This document shows positions 1-8,162 of a DNA stretch of 64,000 bases, piece after piece. The position numbers and the translations under genes are program-made. The stretch comes from Caulobacter sp. UNC358MFTsu5.1. GTDB taxonomy: Bacteria; Pseudomonadota; Alphaproteobacteria; Caulobacterales; Caulobacteraceae. The stretch spans positions 129,001-193,000 of the forward strand of contig NZ_JONW01000005.1 of NCBI RefSeq assembly GCF_000712075.1, in the 5' to 3' direction. Below the pieces are notes generated by a model, which saw only the letters and a list, made by a program, of their open reading frames with translations, ran no database searches and was not told the origin of the DNA. The number at the start of each line of letters is the position of its first letter. The first letter of the stretch is position 1.

Positions 1-398
1 GTCTCCAGCCACAGGAGCCGCGCCAGGTGCGGATGGCTTTCGGTCAGCCGTCGCAGGTCGGCGTGGGCGGCGGGCGCGATGACGCAGTCGCCCAGCGCCA
101 CGACGCCGTGGTCCATCTGGCGCATCAGCAGACTGTGAAGATCGACGAAATCGCCCGGGACATTGACCTCGGTCAGTTGCCGGCCGCCGTCCACGGTCAG
201 GCTGTAGCGCGCGCAAAATCCACTCACCAGGAAGGTGCTGAAGCCGGGCCGGTCGCCCGGTTCGACCAGCAAACCGCCGGCCGGAACGTGCCGTTCGGGT
301 CCGAGCAGGCCCGCCAGGACGCTGCGCTCCTCGTCGGACAAGGCGTCGCGCCGCGCCAGCTTGTGGATCAGGGGCGTAATCGTCGGTGATGAGGACAT
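1..398 (-). CDS. Crp/Fnr-family transcriptional regulator (3' end cut by window edge)
   Basis: Reading leftwards from an ATG at 398, the open frame runs off the window after about 132 codons. The protein begins MSSSPTITPLIHKLARRDAL and has the cyclic-nucleotide-binding-type beta-roll of Crp/Fnr proteins: an ERHVPAGGLLVEPGDRPG segment, then FCARYSLTVDGGRQLTEVNVPGDFVDLHSLL. The DNA-binding C-terminus would lie outside the window. It is divergent from a second Crp/Fnr gene at 614. Neither protein shows an obvious Fnr cysteine cluster in the visible part, so the effector is unknown. Confidence 0.8.
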   Translation of the reverse strand, partial: MSSSPTITPLIHKLARRDALSDEERSVLAGLLGPERHVPAGGLLVEPGDRPGFSTFLVSGFCARYSLTVDGGRQLTEVNVPGDFVDLHSLLMRQMDHGVVALGDCVIAPAAHADLRRLTESHPHLARLLWLE

Positions 399-613
399 GG
401 CGCTCAGGGACGCTACGTCCCGCTCTGGGTCAAGACCGGTCGGTCGGCCGACTGATCGCACATCAAATGATCGGTCGAACTAACCTAGATCAACGCCCGC
501 CTCCGCCCATCCGCCTAGGATGTGTCGATCCACGGAGGCTCTGTGTCGACCAGACCTATCGAACGCGGCGGCGCCGACAGGGTTCAGCGAGCCCCAGCCC
601 TAAGAGGGCCTGC
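399..613. promoter_or_regulatory. Divergent promoter region between two Crp/Fnr genes
   Basis: This is 215 bp without a convincing gene; the frame through it encodes arginine-rich sequence typical of non-coding GC-rich DNA. It contains TGATCGCACATCA and ATCAAATGAT around 452-470, loosely like Fnr/FixK half-sites (TTGAT/ATCAA) but without the canonical 4-bp spacing. Autoregulation of the flanking regulators is plausible but unproven. Confidence 0.35.
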
Positions 614-1381
614 TTGAGCCGCCTGCTCATCGCCAGCCTGGACCGCTTCGGTCCCTTGCGCGACAGCGTCCGCGACAGCCTGATGTCGTGCACCCAGACC
701 GTCGAGCGCTTCGAGGCGGGACAAACGATCCTGGCGGCGGGCGGACGATCGCAGTTGCGACTTCTGTCGCGCGGCCTGGCGGTCAGGCAGCGCGTGCTGC
801 CAGACGGCGGGCGGCAGATCTTCGGCGTCGCCACGCCCGGCGACCTGATCGATATGGCTGGGCTGTTCGTCGGCGCCGATCACGAGGTGCAGGCCCTTGG
901 GTCGTGCGAGGTGCGCAAGACCACTACCCACGAACTGCGCACGATGGTCCGCGCGCATCCTAATCTGCTGGCCGCCCTCTGCCGTGTCGTGCTGACCGAG
1001 GCCCAACAGCAGCGCAACTGGATGATCGGCCTGGGACGGCGCTCGGCCGCGGCGAGGACCGCCAATCTGCTGTGCGAGGTCTATTGGCGGCAGCAGGCGC
1101 TGCAGCTGGCGCGGGACGGTCACTGCGAGTTCCCCGCCGTGCAGGGCGACATCGCCGACGCCTTGGGCCTTTCGGTCGTCCACATCCACCGCGTGCTTCG
1201 GGGCCTGCGCGACGACGGTCTGGCAACACTGCGCAACGGGACGCTGCAAATCGACGACTGGGACAAGCTCGCGGCCCTAGGGTCGTTTGACGCCGAGCGG
1301 CTGCGGCCGCAACAGGATCCCGCAGAGCAGGCCACAGTCACGACCGCCCGACGTCACGCGATAAGCCCTGACGAGGCCTGA
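614..1381 (+). CDS. Crp/Fnr-family transcriptional regulator
   Basis: A protein of about 255 aa with an N-terminal cNMP-binding-like domain (FEAGQTILAAGGRSQLRLLS; VATPGDLIDMAGLF), a long dimerisation helix (QQQRNWMIGLGRRSAAAR) and a C-terminal Crp-type winged helix (DIADALGLSVVHIHRVLRG). I prefer the TTG at 614, which has AAGAGGG 5-11 bases upstream and begins LSRLLIASLDRFGPL as in related proteins. Upstream ATG codons would add arginine-rich, probably untranslated sequence and overlap the divergent gene. An internal ATG at 683 would remove the first helix. The class is sure; the signal is unknown. Confidence 0.8.
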   Translation: MSRLLIASLDRFGPLRDSVRDSLMSCTQTVERFEAGQTILAAGGRSQLRLLSRGLAVRQRVLPDGGRQIFGVATPGDLIDMAGLFVGADHEVQALGSCEVRKTTTHELRTMVRAHPNLLAALCRVVLTEAQQQRNWMIGLGRRSAAARTANLLCEVYWRQQALQLARDGHCEFPAVQGDIADALGLSVVHIHRVLRGLRDDGLATLRNGTLQIDDWDKLAALGSFDAERLRPQQDPAEQATVTTARRHAISPDEA

Positions 1382-1390
1382 CCCATAGTC

Positions 1391-1404
1391 CGATCAATTG
1401 ATCG
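1391..1404. promoter_or_regulatory. 14-bp perfect palindrome CGATCAATTGATCG
   Basis: A perfect dyad 10 bp after the stop of the Crp/Fnr gene and 132 bp before the next start. It contains ATCAA/TTGAT half-sites in reverse order to an Fnr box. It could be an operator for a local regulator; nothing else supports a function. Confidence 0.3.
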
Positions 1405-1475
1405 CAAGCGCGACCAGGCAAGGCGTGAGCGGTCAACCAAAGCTCACCGTTGAGCCGCCTATCGGCATTGGACGT

Positions 1476-1500
1476 GGAACAGCGCCGCTCAGGGAACCTT
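1476..1500 (+). promoter_or_regulatory. Possible EcfG/SigT-type promoter (GGAAC-N16-CCTT)
   Basis: GGAAC at 1476-1480, a 16-bp spacer, then CCTT at 1497-1500, 36 bp before the ATG at 1536. The -35 element and the GGAAC-N18-TT spacing fit the alphaproteobacterial general-stress consensus. The -10 is weaker than the other candidates here. Confidence 0.35.
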
Positions 1501-1535
1501 GATCAAAGGCGGGCCAGACCGCGCGAGGTGCGGCG

Positions 1536-1757
1536 ATGAAGACCTATCACTTCGATATTTCGGGCGAGGTGCGACCGACGCTCGAAGTCGTCGAAGCCGC
1601 CGACGACGCCTCCGCCGCACGCCAGGCGCTGCTTTTACTATCGGAAATCCTGCGCGACCGGGCCCTCTCCGCCGATGCCGGCGTGGCCCTGCGTATCGTA
1701 GTCCGCGATGACCGAGGCCGCACGATCTGGGACGGCGCGGCTTCGGGCCGGCTCTGA
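1536..1757 (+). CDS. Small conserved-type hypothetical protein (DUF6894-like)
   Basis: A 73-aa protein beginning MKTYHFDISGEVRP with a GAGGTGCGG ribosome site just upstream. The pattern of a beta strand, an acidic alanine-rich helix (EAADDASAARQALLLLSEILRD) and a closing strand with VRDDRGRTIWDG resembles the small DUF6894 proteins common in Rhizobiales and Caulobacter, whose function is unknown. The family assignment is from memory of the pattern. It stands alone between the Crp/Fnr gene and the DNA ligase. Confidence 0.6.
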   Translation: MKTYHFDISGEVRPTLEVVEAADDASAARQALLLLSEILRDRALSADAGVALRIVVRDDRGRTIWDGAASGRL

Positions 1758-1806
1758 CGCGGAACGTCGTATCGCGCGTGGCGCTATGTGACGGAAGGGA
1801 TCTTAA

Positions 1807-2787
1807 ATGACCAACCGCCTGACCCAGGCCCAGGCCATGGAGGCCCAGTCGGCGCCGGCCCTGCCGAGCGATGCGGGCTGGTGGTACGAGCCCAAATGGG
1901 ACGGCTTCCGCTGCCTGGCCTTCCGGCAGGGCCGGGTCGTGACCTTGCAGGCCAAGTCCGGCAAGCCGCTGACCCGCTACTTCCCCGAGGTCGTCGATCT
2001 GCTGGCGGCCCTTCCCGAGGACAGCTTCGCGCTCGACGGCGAATTGCTGATCCCCATGAACGATGGTTTCTCCTTCGAGGCCTTGCAGATGCGGTTGCAT
2101 CCGGCGCAAAGCCGCATCCTTCGCCTGTCGGCCGAGACGCCGGCCATCCTCGCCGCCTTCGACATGCTGCAGGCGCCCGACGGCGCTGACCTGCGCGACG
2201 CGCCCTGGCGCCGGCGGCACGCCGTCCTGACCGCCTTCCTTGAGCGCCACGGCGGCCCTCGCCTGACGCTGACGAAAGGGACCGAGGACGCGACCCTCGC
2301 CCAGGCCTGGCTCGACGAGGGCAAGCTGGAAGGGATCGTCGCCAAGCGCGTGGACGGCCCCTATGCCGAGGGCGAGCGGGCGATGATCAAGGTCAAGCGC
2401 CAGCGCACGGCCGACTGCGTGGTCGGCGGATTTCGATACGGCAAGGACAGCAAGCTGGTCGGGTCTCTGCTGCTGGGCCTCTACGACGACAAAGGCCTGC
2501 TCGACCATGTCGGCTTCACCTCCGGCCTCGCGGCCGCCGACAAGCCGGCCCTGACCCGGCGGCTCGAGGCCCTGGCCGGCGGCAGCGGCTTCACCGGCGA
2601 CGCGCCCGGCGGGCCCAGCCGCTGGTCGGACGAGCGGTCCAGCCAGTGGACCCCGCTCTCGCCCGAGATCGTCGTGGAGGTGTCGTTCGACCACGTTTCG
2701 GGCGGGCGTTTTCGCCACGGCACGAAGCTGATCCGCTTCCGGCCCGACAAGGCGCCCGGCCAGTGTCGGATGGAGCAGATCGCCTAG
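1807..2787 (+). CDS. ligC: ATP-dependent DNA ligase (LigC-type)
   Basis: A 326-aa protein that seals nicks in duplex DNA through a lysyl-AMP intermediate. The nucleotidyltransferase motif I is EPKWDGFR with Lys30 as the predicted adenylated residue. Motif III is DGELLIP, motif IV is LEGIVAKR, and motif V is MIKVKRQRTADCVVGG. The C-terminal OB-fold holds the closing motif LIRFRPDKAPG. It has no polymerase or phosphoesterase domain, so it matches stand-alone LigC rather than LigD, which acts in Ku-dependent end joining and alternative excision repair. It converges on exonuclease III with a 4-bp overlap (CTAG), placing two repair genes tail to tail. Confidence 0.9.
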   Translation: MTNRLTQAQAMEAQSAPALPSDAGWWYEPKWDGFRCLAFRQGRVVTLQAKSGKPLTRYFPEVVDLLAALPEDSFALDGELLIPMNDGFSFEALQMRLHPAQSRILRLSAETPAILAAFDMLQAPDGADLRDAPWRRRHAVLTAFLERHGGPRLTLTKGTEDATLAQAWLDEGKLEGIVAKRVDGPYAEGERAMIKVKRQRTADCVVGGFRYGKDSKLVGSLLLGLYDDKGLLDHVGFTSGLAAADKPALTRRLEALAGGSGFTGDAPGGPSRWSDERSSQWTPLSPEIVVEVSFDHVSGGRFRHGTKLIRFRPDKAPGQCRMEQIA

Positions 2788-3557
2788 GCGTCGAGCTCGA
2801 TCCAGGTCGGGGCGTGGTCACTGGTCTTGTCCCAGCCACGGACGTGACGATCGACCTGGGCCCGCGACAGTCTCGGCGCCAACTGGGGACTGAGCAGCAG
2901 GTGGTCGATCCGCAGCCCCGCGTCCCGCCCGTAGGCGTTCCGGAAGTAGTCCCAGAAGGTGTAGATCCGCTCGTCGGGATGGAGCGTACGCAGGGCATCG
3001 GTCCAGCCCTGATCGACCAGGCGACGATAGGCTTCGCGCACTTCGGGACGAAACAAGGCGTCGTTGAGCCAGCGCTCGGGCTTGTAGACGTCTAGATCGG
3101 TGGGCATGACATTGTAATCGCCGGCCAGCACGATGGGGACGTCGTGCTCGAGCAAGGAGGCCGCATAGGCCTGAAAGCGGGCGAACCAACGCAGCTTGTA
3201 ATCGAACTTCGGACCCGGCGCGGGATTGCCGTTGGGCAGGTAGAGGCACCCCACCAGCACGCCGTTCACGGCGGCCTCGATATAGCGGCTGTGCAAATCC
3301 TCGGCTTCGCCCGGCAAGCCGCGGCGTGTCTCATGCGGCTGATCTCCGCGCGCCAGGATCGCCACGCCATTCCAGCTCTTCTGGCCCAGCCAGATCGCGC
3401 CGTAGCCTGCCGCCTCGATCGCCGCGAGCGGAAACCTCTCCTGCGGGGCCTTGAGTTCCTGCAGGCAGACGACGTCGGGCCGGGCCTCGTCCAGCCAGCG
3501 CAGCAGCACCGGCAGGCGGCCGTTGACGCCGTTGACGTTGTAGGTGGCGATCTTCAT
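2784..3557 (-). CDS. xth: Exodeoxyribonuclease III
   Basis: A 257-aa protein of the endonuclease/exonuclease/phosphatase family, acting as an AP endonuclease and 3'-5' exonuclease in base excision repair. Visible motifs are KIATYNVNGVNGRLPVLLRW (metal-site Asn), CLQELKAP (catalytic Glu), LAGDYNVMPTDLDVY (catalytic Asp/Asn) and the final TSDHAPTWIELDA (Asp-His). The ATG at 3557 (MKIATYN) is preferred because it overlaps the stop of the upstream gene as ATGA and fits the family start; an in-frame ATG 24 bp earlier gives an unusual leader. It is probably cotranscribed with the 3979 gene. Confidence 0.93.
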   Translation of the reverse strand: MKIATYNVNGVNGRLPVLLRWLDEARPDVVCLQELKAPQERFPLAAIEAAGYGAIWLGQKSWNGVAILARGDQPHETRRGLPGEAEDLHSRYIEAAVNGVLVGCLYLPNGNPAPGPKFDYKLRWFARFQAYAASLLEHDVPIVLAGDYNVMPTDLDVYKPERWLNDALFRPEVREAYRRLVDQGWTDALRTLHPDERIYTFWDYFRNAYGRDAGLRIDHLLLSPQLAPRLSRAQVDRHVRGWDKTSDHAPTWIELDA

Positions 3558-3979
3558 GCGGCGGTCGGCGAAGCCATCCACACCTGAATCTTATGCGCCG
3601 CGCCGGGACCGTCTTCGTTGAGCTGCAGATCGACCCGCCACGCGGCCAGGCCGGGATGGCGACCGAAGAATTCCTGGTCATGGGCGGCGTGGACGACGAA
3701 CTCGGCGTCGGCCGGACGGGTCGGGATGTCGGCGTTGGCGGCGATCCGCGCAGGGTCCTGGCCGGGGTTCGGCTTGAGCCAGACCAGGACGGTCCACTCC
3801 GCCAGGTCCGCCTCACCGGGGTGCATGGTCACCTTGTAGCGGTCGACATCGGGATGCCCATCCCAGAAGCCCTCGTCGTGGGGCGCGGCTTTGATCAGGA
3901 GGTCGGCGCCTTCTGGCGCTTCGGGCGCCGGGATCGGGGCCGCCACGGCGGGGTCGGAAGAAACGGCTTCGAAGGTCAT
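3554..3979 (-). CDS. Hypothetical protein cotranscribed with exonuclease III
   Basis: A 141-aa protein beginning MTFEAVSSDPAVAAPIPAPE. I do not recognise the family. It is acidic and tryptophan-rich with an internal repeat-like layout: DEGFWDGHPDVDRYKVTMHPGE in the first half and DQEFFGRHPGLAAWRVDLQL in the second. Each half then leads into a predicted strand (WTVLVWLKP; HKIQVWMASP). This suggests two copies of a small alpha/beta unit. Its stop overlaps the xth start by ATGA, so translational coupling is likely. There is no signal peptide or membrane segment. Confidence 0.7.
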   Translation of the reverse strand: MTFEAVSSDPAVAAPIPAPEAPEGADLLIKAAPHDEGFWDGHPDVDRYKVTMHPGEADLAEWTVLVWLKPNPGQDPARIAANADIPTRPADAEFVVHAAHDQEFFGRHPGLAAWRVDLQLNEDGPGAAHKIQVWMASPTAA

Positions 3980-4239
3980 GACGGCTCCTGAGCGCAAGGA
4001 ACTGCGCGGCGTCGGCGCATGGGGCGCCCTGGTTTGCGGAACGCGTGACCGGCCTATCGGCCGCATTCGAGCTGGCTGTCTTCTGTTCTTCGATCCGGCT
4101 CGCATTTCGTGGTGATCGCGGCCGGCGAGATTCTCGAACCGCGCGCTTTTGGCGCACTGTTCCTGCCCCAACCGGTGTGGAGCTTTCCGGTGTCCATCCC
4201 CATCTGACTCTTTCACCAAGCTTATGAATCGGAGACGCG
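3980..4239. other. Intergenic region, nothing recognised
   Basis: 260 bp between divergent genes. A GGAAC on the - strand at 4159-4163 is followed by GGTT, but with about 2 bp too much spacing for a good EcfG promoter. There is no structured RNA or short gene I can support. Confidence 0.4.
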
Positions 4240-4503
4240 ATGGCCGGCGGCTGGACGCATGACGGCGGGGTTCTAGACCAGATCAACGACACGGTGTCGG
4301 ACGGCGTCTCGCACGCTCGCGCCCGCCTGCCCGTCGGCGAGGGCACGGCCTTCTGCGTCGAATGCGGCGAGGACATTCCGGCGGCTCGTCGTCAGGCGCT
4401 GCCCGGTGTGCGGACGTGCGTCCACTGCCAGTCGGGCCGTGACAGCCGCATCGTCCTGGGCGGGATCAATCGCCGAGGCAGCAAGGACAGCCAGCTGCGC
4501 TAG
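4240..4503 (+). CDS. DksA/TraR-family C4 zinc-finger protein
   Basis: An 87-aa protein with one four-cysteine zinc finger of the DksA/TraR type: Cys39-Val-Glu-Cys42 and Cys60-Val-His-Cys63, with the typical GEDIPAARRQALPGVRTC between the pairs. It is much shorter than DksA (about 150 aa) and lacks most of the coiled coil, so it belongs with the small YbiI-like members, which may bind RNA polymerase or act in stress; the target is unknown. A GGAGACGCG ribosome site precedes the ATG. Its end overlaps the convergent 4500 gene by 4 bp. Confidence 0.85.
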   Translation: MAGGWTHDGGVLDQINDTVSDGVSHARARLPVGEGTAFCVECGEDIPAARRQALPGVRTCVHCQSGRDSRIVLGGINRRGSKDSQLR

Positions 4504-4886
4504 GCGGGATCGTCCTCCCGGAAAGCGACCAAAAACGTCTCGATCAGACCTCGCGCCAGCGCCTCGAACCGATTGGCCGCGCCGGCCGGAACGCGCACGC
4601 GAAGCTCGCCGCCCCTGTCCGCGATGGAGCCGCCGGTGAGGGCCACGATCAGATGTAGCTGATCTTGGGCGTCCCGCGTCCGATCGGGCGCGTTGAACGA
4701 CGCCGCCTCGGCGCCTGGCGGAATGATGAAATGATAGACCGCGACCCGGCGGACCGCCGTGGCATGCGCCTCCAAGCGGGCGAGCCGGGCGGCGACGCTG
4801 TCTTGATCCTCCGTCAGCGCGGAGGCCTCACCGATCGCATCGAATCCGAGATCTCCCGGATAGCTTTTCATGACCGGCGAGGTCAT
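4500..4886 (-). CDS. Hypothetical protein
   Basis: A 128-aa soluble protein beginning MTSPVMKSYPGDLGF; the second Met, at 4871, is an equally possible start. I do not recognise a family. A central helix (DQDSVAARLARLEAHATAVRRV) is followed by strands (VYHFIIPPG; LRVRVPAG) and a C-terminal helix. It lies 5 bp after the 59-aa gene and probably shares its transcript, in a cluster whose other members look stress-induced. Confidence 0.6.
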   Translation of the reverse strand: MTSPVMKSYPGDLGFDAIGEASALTEDQDSVAARLARLEAHATAVRRVAVYHFIIPPGAEAASFNAPDRTRDAQDQLHLIVALTGGSIADRGGELRVRVPAGAANRFEALARGLIETFLVAFREDDPA

Positions 4887-4891
4887 GGCGC

Positions 4892-5071
4892 CTAGCCTTG
4901 GCGATCACCCTTGTCGCCCTGGCCCGGGCCGGCGTCGTGCTCGGAATGGCGTCGCTGGTCGGCGGCCGAGGACTTGCCGACATCGGCCGCCTCGGTGAAG
5001 TGGCCTTTGTCGTCGCGGCGGACATAGCGCTTGTCGCCGGGCGTGGGTTCGATCAGTTCGCGTTTGGACAT
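4892..5071 (-). CDS. Small hydrophilic conserved protein (KRYVRRDxKGxF type)
   Basis: A 59-aa, highly charged, probably disordered protein beginning MSKRELIEPTPGDKRYVRRD and ending in Gly/Gln/Asp/Lys repeats. Short proteins with this opening are widespread in Alphaproteobacteria and usually unannotated; no activity is known to me. The ATG at 5071 is favoured over an upstream one at 5113 because the family signature begins there. An EcfG-like promoter sits 24 bp upstream (5095-5119), so it may be general-stress induced. Confidence 0.65.
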   Translation of the reverse strand: MSKRELIEPTPGDKRYVRRDDKGHFTEAADVGKSSAADQRRHSEHDAGPGQGDKGDRQG

Positions 5072-5094
5072 GTGAAGACTCCTTGCCGAAAACC

Positions 5095-5119
5095 AAGCCG
5101 TCGGACGCGACAAGGTTCC
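5095..5119 (-). promoter_or_regulatory. Candidate EcfG/SigT promoter (GGAAC-N16-GCTT)
   Basis: On the - strand GGAAC (5119-5115) is followed after 16 bp by GCTT (5098-5095), 24 bp ahead of the ATG at 5071. This fits GGAAC-N18-TT for the alphaproteobacterial general-stress sigma factor. Confidence 0.4.
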
Positions 5120-5137
5120 CGATCGGCTTGTCGGGCT

Positions 5138-5719
5138 TCAGCTTCTGGACGCTTCCGAATTGGCGGCGATCGAAGCGGCCACAGCGCCTGGATCGACCGG
5201 CTTGGCCATGGCGTCGGATTCGCGATCGACCCGGTCGGCGACATTGGGCTGATCGTGACGCAGCTCCTCGAGCAACGCGATGATCTTGGCGCTTCTCTTG
5301 TCGGCCAGCAGGGCCAGTTCCAGGGTCAATTGCGCACGCTGGTCCGCCAGTTGGTCCTCGCGCCGCTGGGTGACGAGGATCAGGACCGAGACCAGCAGGG
5401 CGGCGATGGTGGCCGCCAGCTCCAGCCAGGCGAATGACGGCTGATCGACGCGCCCGCCGCCGCGCCAGGCCGCCAGGCCCGCCCATATCCCGACTATCGC
5501 CGTCAGGACGATGACCGCCCAGGGGCGGCCCAGGCGCTCGGTGGTCGCGTCGATGACCTTTTGCAGGCCGCTGGCGCCTCGGTAATGCTCGCGATGGAAA
5601 TCGGCTACCGCCTCGACGGACTGGACGACGTGATCGTCCAGATCGCCTGGCGACGCTGAAGCGTCCAGCTGTCGCGCCGTTTCACTCACGACGCCGGTCA
5701 CCCCCGCTGGGCGACGCAC
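5138..5719 (-). CDS. DUF1003-family inner-membrane protein
   Basis: A 193-aa protein with two predicted transmembrane helices: one in RPWAVIVLTAIVGIWAGLAA and one in FAWLELAATIAALLVSVLI. A conserved cytoplasmic helix then follows (QRREDQLADQRAQLTLELAL and KRSAKIIALLEELRHD), the hallmark of DUF1003. The biochemical role is unknown. It begins 28 bp after the alcohol dehydrogenase gene on the same strand and may share its transcript. The N-terminal 55 residues are hydrophilic and acidic. There is no signal peptide. Confidence 0.8.
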   Translation of the reverse strand: MRRPAGVTGVVSETARQLDASASPGDLDDHVVQSVEAVADFHREHYRGASGLQKVIDATTERLGRPWAVIVLTAIVGIWAGLAAWRGGGRVDQPSFAWLELAATIAALLVSVLILVTQRREDQLADQRAQLTLELALLADKRSAKIIALLEELRHDQPNVADRVDRESDAMAKPVDPGAVAASIAANSEASRS

Positions 5720-5747
5720 GAGGCCGAGGCGCGTTGCTCCTCGATCA

Positions 5748-6938
5748 TCACGCCGCTTGCTTCCGCCAGTCGGGTTTCAGGACGACCTTGGTCACCTCGT
5801 TCTGGTTTTCCTTGAACATCTTGTAGCCGTCCGGAGCGCTCTCCAGCGGCAGGCGGTGACTGATCAGGAAGGTGGTGTCGATGACGCCCTCGCCGATCAG
5901 ATCCAGCAGCGGACGCAGGTATTTGTGGACGTGGGTCTGGCCGGTGCGAATCTGCAGGCCCTTCTCCATCAGGGCGCCGATCGGGATCTTGTCGCCCATG
6001 CCGCCGTAGACGCCGGGCACAGAGACCCGGCCGCCGGTGCGGCAGGCCATCAGCACCTCGCGCAGCACGTGGGCGCGGTCGGTGCCCAGGCGGGTGGCGA
6101 CCTTGACCGCGTCGACGACATTGTCGATCGAAAAGCCGTGGCTCTCCATGCCGACCGCGTCGATGCAGGCGTCCGGGCCGATGCCGCCGGTCATGGCCAT
6201 CAGGGCCTCGCGCACCTTGACGTCATGGTAGTTGATCACCTGGGCGCCCAGGGACTTGGCCAGCTCCAGGCGGTGGGGATGGTGGTCGATGGCGATCACC
6301 TTGTGGGCGCCCTGAATCAAGGCGCTCTGGATCGCGAACAGGCCGACCGGGCCGCAGCCCCAGACCGCCACGGTGTCGCCCGGCTCGATCTGGCAGTTCT
6401 CGGCCGCCATCCAGCCGGTGGGCAGGATGTCCGACAGGAACAGCACCTTGTCGTCCTCCAGCCCGTCGGGAATGACGATCGGGCCCACGTCGCTATAGGG
6501 CACGCGGACATATTCGGCCTGACCGCCGGCATAGCCGCCGGTCATGTGCGAATAGCCGAACAGCCCCGTCATCGCCGTGCCGTAGGCGATCTCGCCCAAA
6601 TCCTGGGTCTCGGCCGGATTGGAGTTCTCGCAGCCTGAGAATTGCTGCTTCTCGCAGTGGAAGCACTTGCCGCAGGCGATCACGAACGGAACCACGACGC
6701 GCTGGCCCTTCTGCAAGGTCGAGCCGGGTCCCGTCTCGACGACCTCGCCCATGAACTCGTGTCCCAGGATGTCGCCCTTCTCCATCGACGGGATCATGCT
6801 GTCGTAGAGGTGAAGGTCCGAACCGCAGATGGCGGTCGAGGTGATCTTGATGATCGCGTCGCGGGGATTGACGATCTTGGGGTCGGGAACCGTGTCCATC
6901 CGGACGTCGTGTTTGCCGTGCCAGGTCAGGGCGCGCAT
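5748..6938 (-). CDS. Zinc-dependent alcohol dehydrogenase (formaldehyde dehydrogenase-like MDR)
   Basis: A 396-aa medium-chain dehydrogenase/reductase. It has catalytic zinc ligands ([21 protein letters not shown]), a structural zinc loop ([17 protein letters not shown]) and a Rossmann nucleotide site ([15 protein letters not shown]). The long insert after the zinc loop and [22 protein letters not shown] place it with glutathione-independent formaldehyde dehydrogenase-like proteins, so it probably oxidises an aldehyde or alcohol with NAD(P). The ATG at 6938 has GGAG 5-8 bp upstream; an in-frame ATG 12 bp earlier lacks a good site. It follows the SRPBCC gene by 29 bp, likely in one stress-induced operon. 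Confidence 0.88.
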   Translation of the reverse strand: MRALTWHGKHDVRMDTVPDPKIVNPRDAIIKITSTAICGSDLHLYDSMIPSMEKGDILGHEFMGEVVETGPGSTLQKGQRVVVPFVIACGKCFHCEKQQFSGCENSNPAETQDLGEIAYGTAMTGLFGYSHMTGGYAGGQAEYVRVPYSDVGPIVIPDGLEDDKVLFLSDILPTGWMAAENCQIEPGDTVAVWGCGPVGLFAIQSALIQGAHKVIAIDHHPHRLELAKSLGAQVINYHDVKVREALMAMTGGIGPDACIDAVGMESHGFSIDNVVDAVKVATRLGTDRAHVLREVLMACRTGGRVSVPGVYGGMGDKIPIGALMEKGLQIRTGQTHVHKYLRPLLDLIGEGVIDTTFLISHRLPLESAPDGYKMFKENQNEVTKVVLKPDWRKQAA

Positions 6939-6967
6939 GCGCGTCTCCATCAAATGAGGGTTCGGGG

Positions 6968-7555
6968 TCAGCCTTGCGGCGCGGCGTCGGGGCCTTTGGC
7001 GGTCGAGATCTCGCCGGTCTCCATCAGCTGCTTGAAGCGGCGAAGCTCGCGGCGCGCCTGGATCTTCGGCTCCTTCTGGAAGAGCTTGGCGATCAGCTTG
7101 CCGAGATCGCCGCCGGGCGGCTCGTAGACGATGGTGGCGGTGACCTCCGTGCCGCGTCCCGGCGGAGCGTCGCGGAATTCGATACGGCCGGCGTTCTTGA
7201 TATCCGCGCCCTCCGCGGACTCCCACGCCAGGGCCTCGTTCTCGACCTCTTCGGTGAGGACGCCGTCCCACTCGACGGTCTTGCCGGCCGGGGCCTTGAC
7301 CACCCAATGGGAACGGCCGCCCTCACCGGGCGTGACGCTCTCGACGTTCTCCATGAACAGGGCGAGGTTCCGGAAGTCGCGCCAGAAGGCGTAGAGCTCC
7401 GCGCGTGGGCGGTTGATGGTGATGGTGCGGCCTACCAGGGCGGCGGCATGCCAGTCGTGCTCCTCGGCGACGGCGTGGGCGACGTCGCGCTGGCGGACGG
7501 CGGCGGTCAGCGGCGCATCGCTTTCCAGCGCGCGGGCGATGGTCTCGTCGGACAT
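6968..7555 (-). CDS. SRPBCC (START-like) family protein
   Basis: A 195-aa protein of the polyketide-cyclase/dehydrase (SRPBCC) superfamily. The pattern is [33 protein letters not shown], then [19 protein letters not shown], and a final strand [13 protein letters not shown]. These helix-grip folds bind lipophilic ligands; members next to stress genes are common in Alphaproteobacteria but lack assigned roles. The chosen ATG at 7555 ([10 protein letters not shown]) has GGAGGAACATCCCCA directly before it. A GGAAC-N16-GGTT promoter lies 27 bp upstream. Confidence 0.85.
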   Translation of the reverse strand: MSDETIARALESDAPLTAAVRQRDVAHAVAEEHDWHAAALVGRTITINRPRAELYAFWRDFRNLALFMENVESVTPGEGGRSHWVVKAPAGKTVEWDGVLTEEVENEALAWESAEGADIKNAGRIEFRDAPPGRGTEVTATIVYEPPGGDLGKLIAKLFQKEPKIQARRELRRFKQLMETGEISTAKGPDAAPQG

Positions 7556-7581
7556 TGGGGATGTTCCTCCTGCCCGCTGAC

Positions 7582-7606
7582 AACCGCCCGCGACCACGCC
7601 CGTTCC
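7582..7606 (-). promoter_or_regulatory. EcfG/SigT-type promoter (GGAAC-N16-GGTT)
   Basis: On the - strand GGAAC (7606-7602), 16 bp, then GGTT (7585-7582), 27 bp before the SRPBCC start codon. Good spacing for the alphaproteobacterial general-stress sigma factor. It probably drives the SRPBCC-dehydrogenase-DUF1003 operon. Confidence 0.55.
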
Positions 7607-7717
7607 TATAGTGAAGTCAAAGACTTGCTATGTCGTTCAGCCGACCGAGCGATGCGATCGGACGGCGTGGCCGCCTCGCGACGCTCAGGCCATGCCTCTG
7701 CGTCACGCCATAGGAAA

Positions 7718-7744
7718 CGCCCTCGGAACCGGGTTCCGAGGGCG
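7718..7744 (-). terminator. Hairpin terminator of the CsbD-like gene
   Basis: A perfect 12-bp stem (CGCCCTCGGAAC paired with GTTCCGAGGGCG) around a 3-nt loop, 26 bp after the stop at 7770 on the - strand, followed by TTTCC. The T tract is short, but position and stem strength fit an intrinsic terminator. Confidence 0.6.
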
Positions 7745-7769
7745 TAGATCATCATGACGGCGTTGAGGA

Positions 7770-8114
7770 TCAGCGCGCGTCGCGAAGATAGATCGTCTTG
7801 CTGCGACCACGCAGGAGAAGACCCACGACAATGCCGATGGCCCCGGCGATCGCCACCGCGGGCAAAGGCTTTGACAAGACGTAGGTCTCGACCGCATCGA
7901 GCTGTTCGTGGACCTGGCTCCGGACGCCATCCAGTCTGTCTTCGAACGCATCCTTGACGGTGCTCTTGGCCTCGCCGAAGGCCTGCTGCACCGAGCCGAC
8001 CGCTTCCCTGACCTTGCCCTTGGCCTGGAGATCGGCATTGCCGGTCAGGCCGCCAACGGCGTCTTGGACGCGTCCCACGCCTTGGTTCGCCACGCCCGTC
8101 ACTTGCTCGTTCAT
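7770..8114 (-). CDS. CsbD-like stress protein with C-terminal membrane helix
   Basis: A 114-aa protein. The N-terminal half matches the CsbD pattern (GVGRVQDAVGGLTGNADLQAKGKVREAVG). A linker with amphipathic helix (DRLDGVRSQVHEQLDAVETYV) and one membrane segment (PLPAVAIAGAIGIVVGLLLRG) follow, as in DUF883/ElaB-type ribosome-associated proteins. CsbD proteins are general-stress induced in many bacteria; the mechanism is unknown. The ATG at 8114 has GGGAG upstream; an adjacent GTG is possible. A GGAAC-N16-GGTT site lies 49 bp upstream. Confidence 0.8.
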   Translation of the reverse strand: MNEQVTGVANQGVGRVQDAVGGLTGNADLQAKGKVREAVGSVQQAFGEAKSTVKDAFEDRLDGVRSQVHEQLDAVETYVLSKPLPAVAIAGAIGIVVGLLLRGRSKTIYLRDAR

Positions 8115-8162
8115 CACCGGCTCCCGCTGGTTCGACGCCCGCTTGATCGCGAGCCCTCCTCA

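Noticed and set aside
4136..4163. GGAAC...GGTT on the - strand upstream of the 141-aa gene
   Set aside because: Spacing exceeds the EcfG consensus by about 2 bp and it is more than 150 bp from the start codon.
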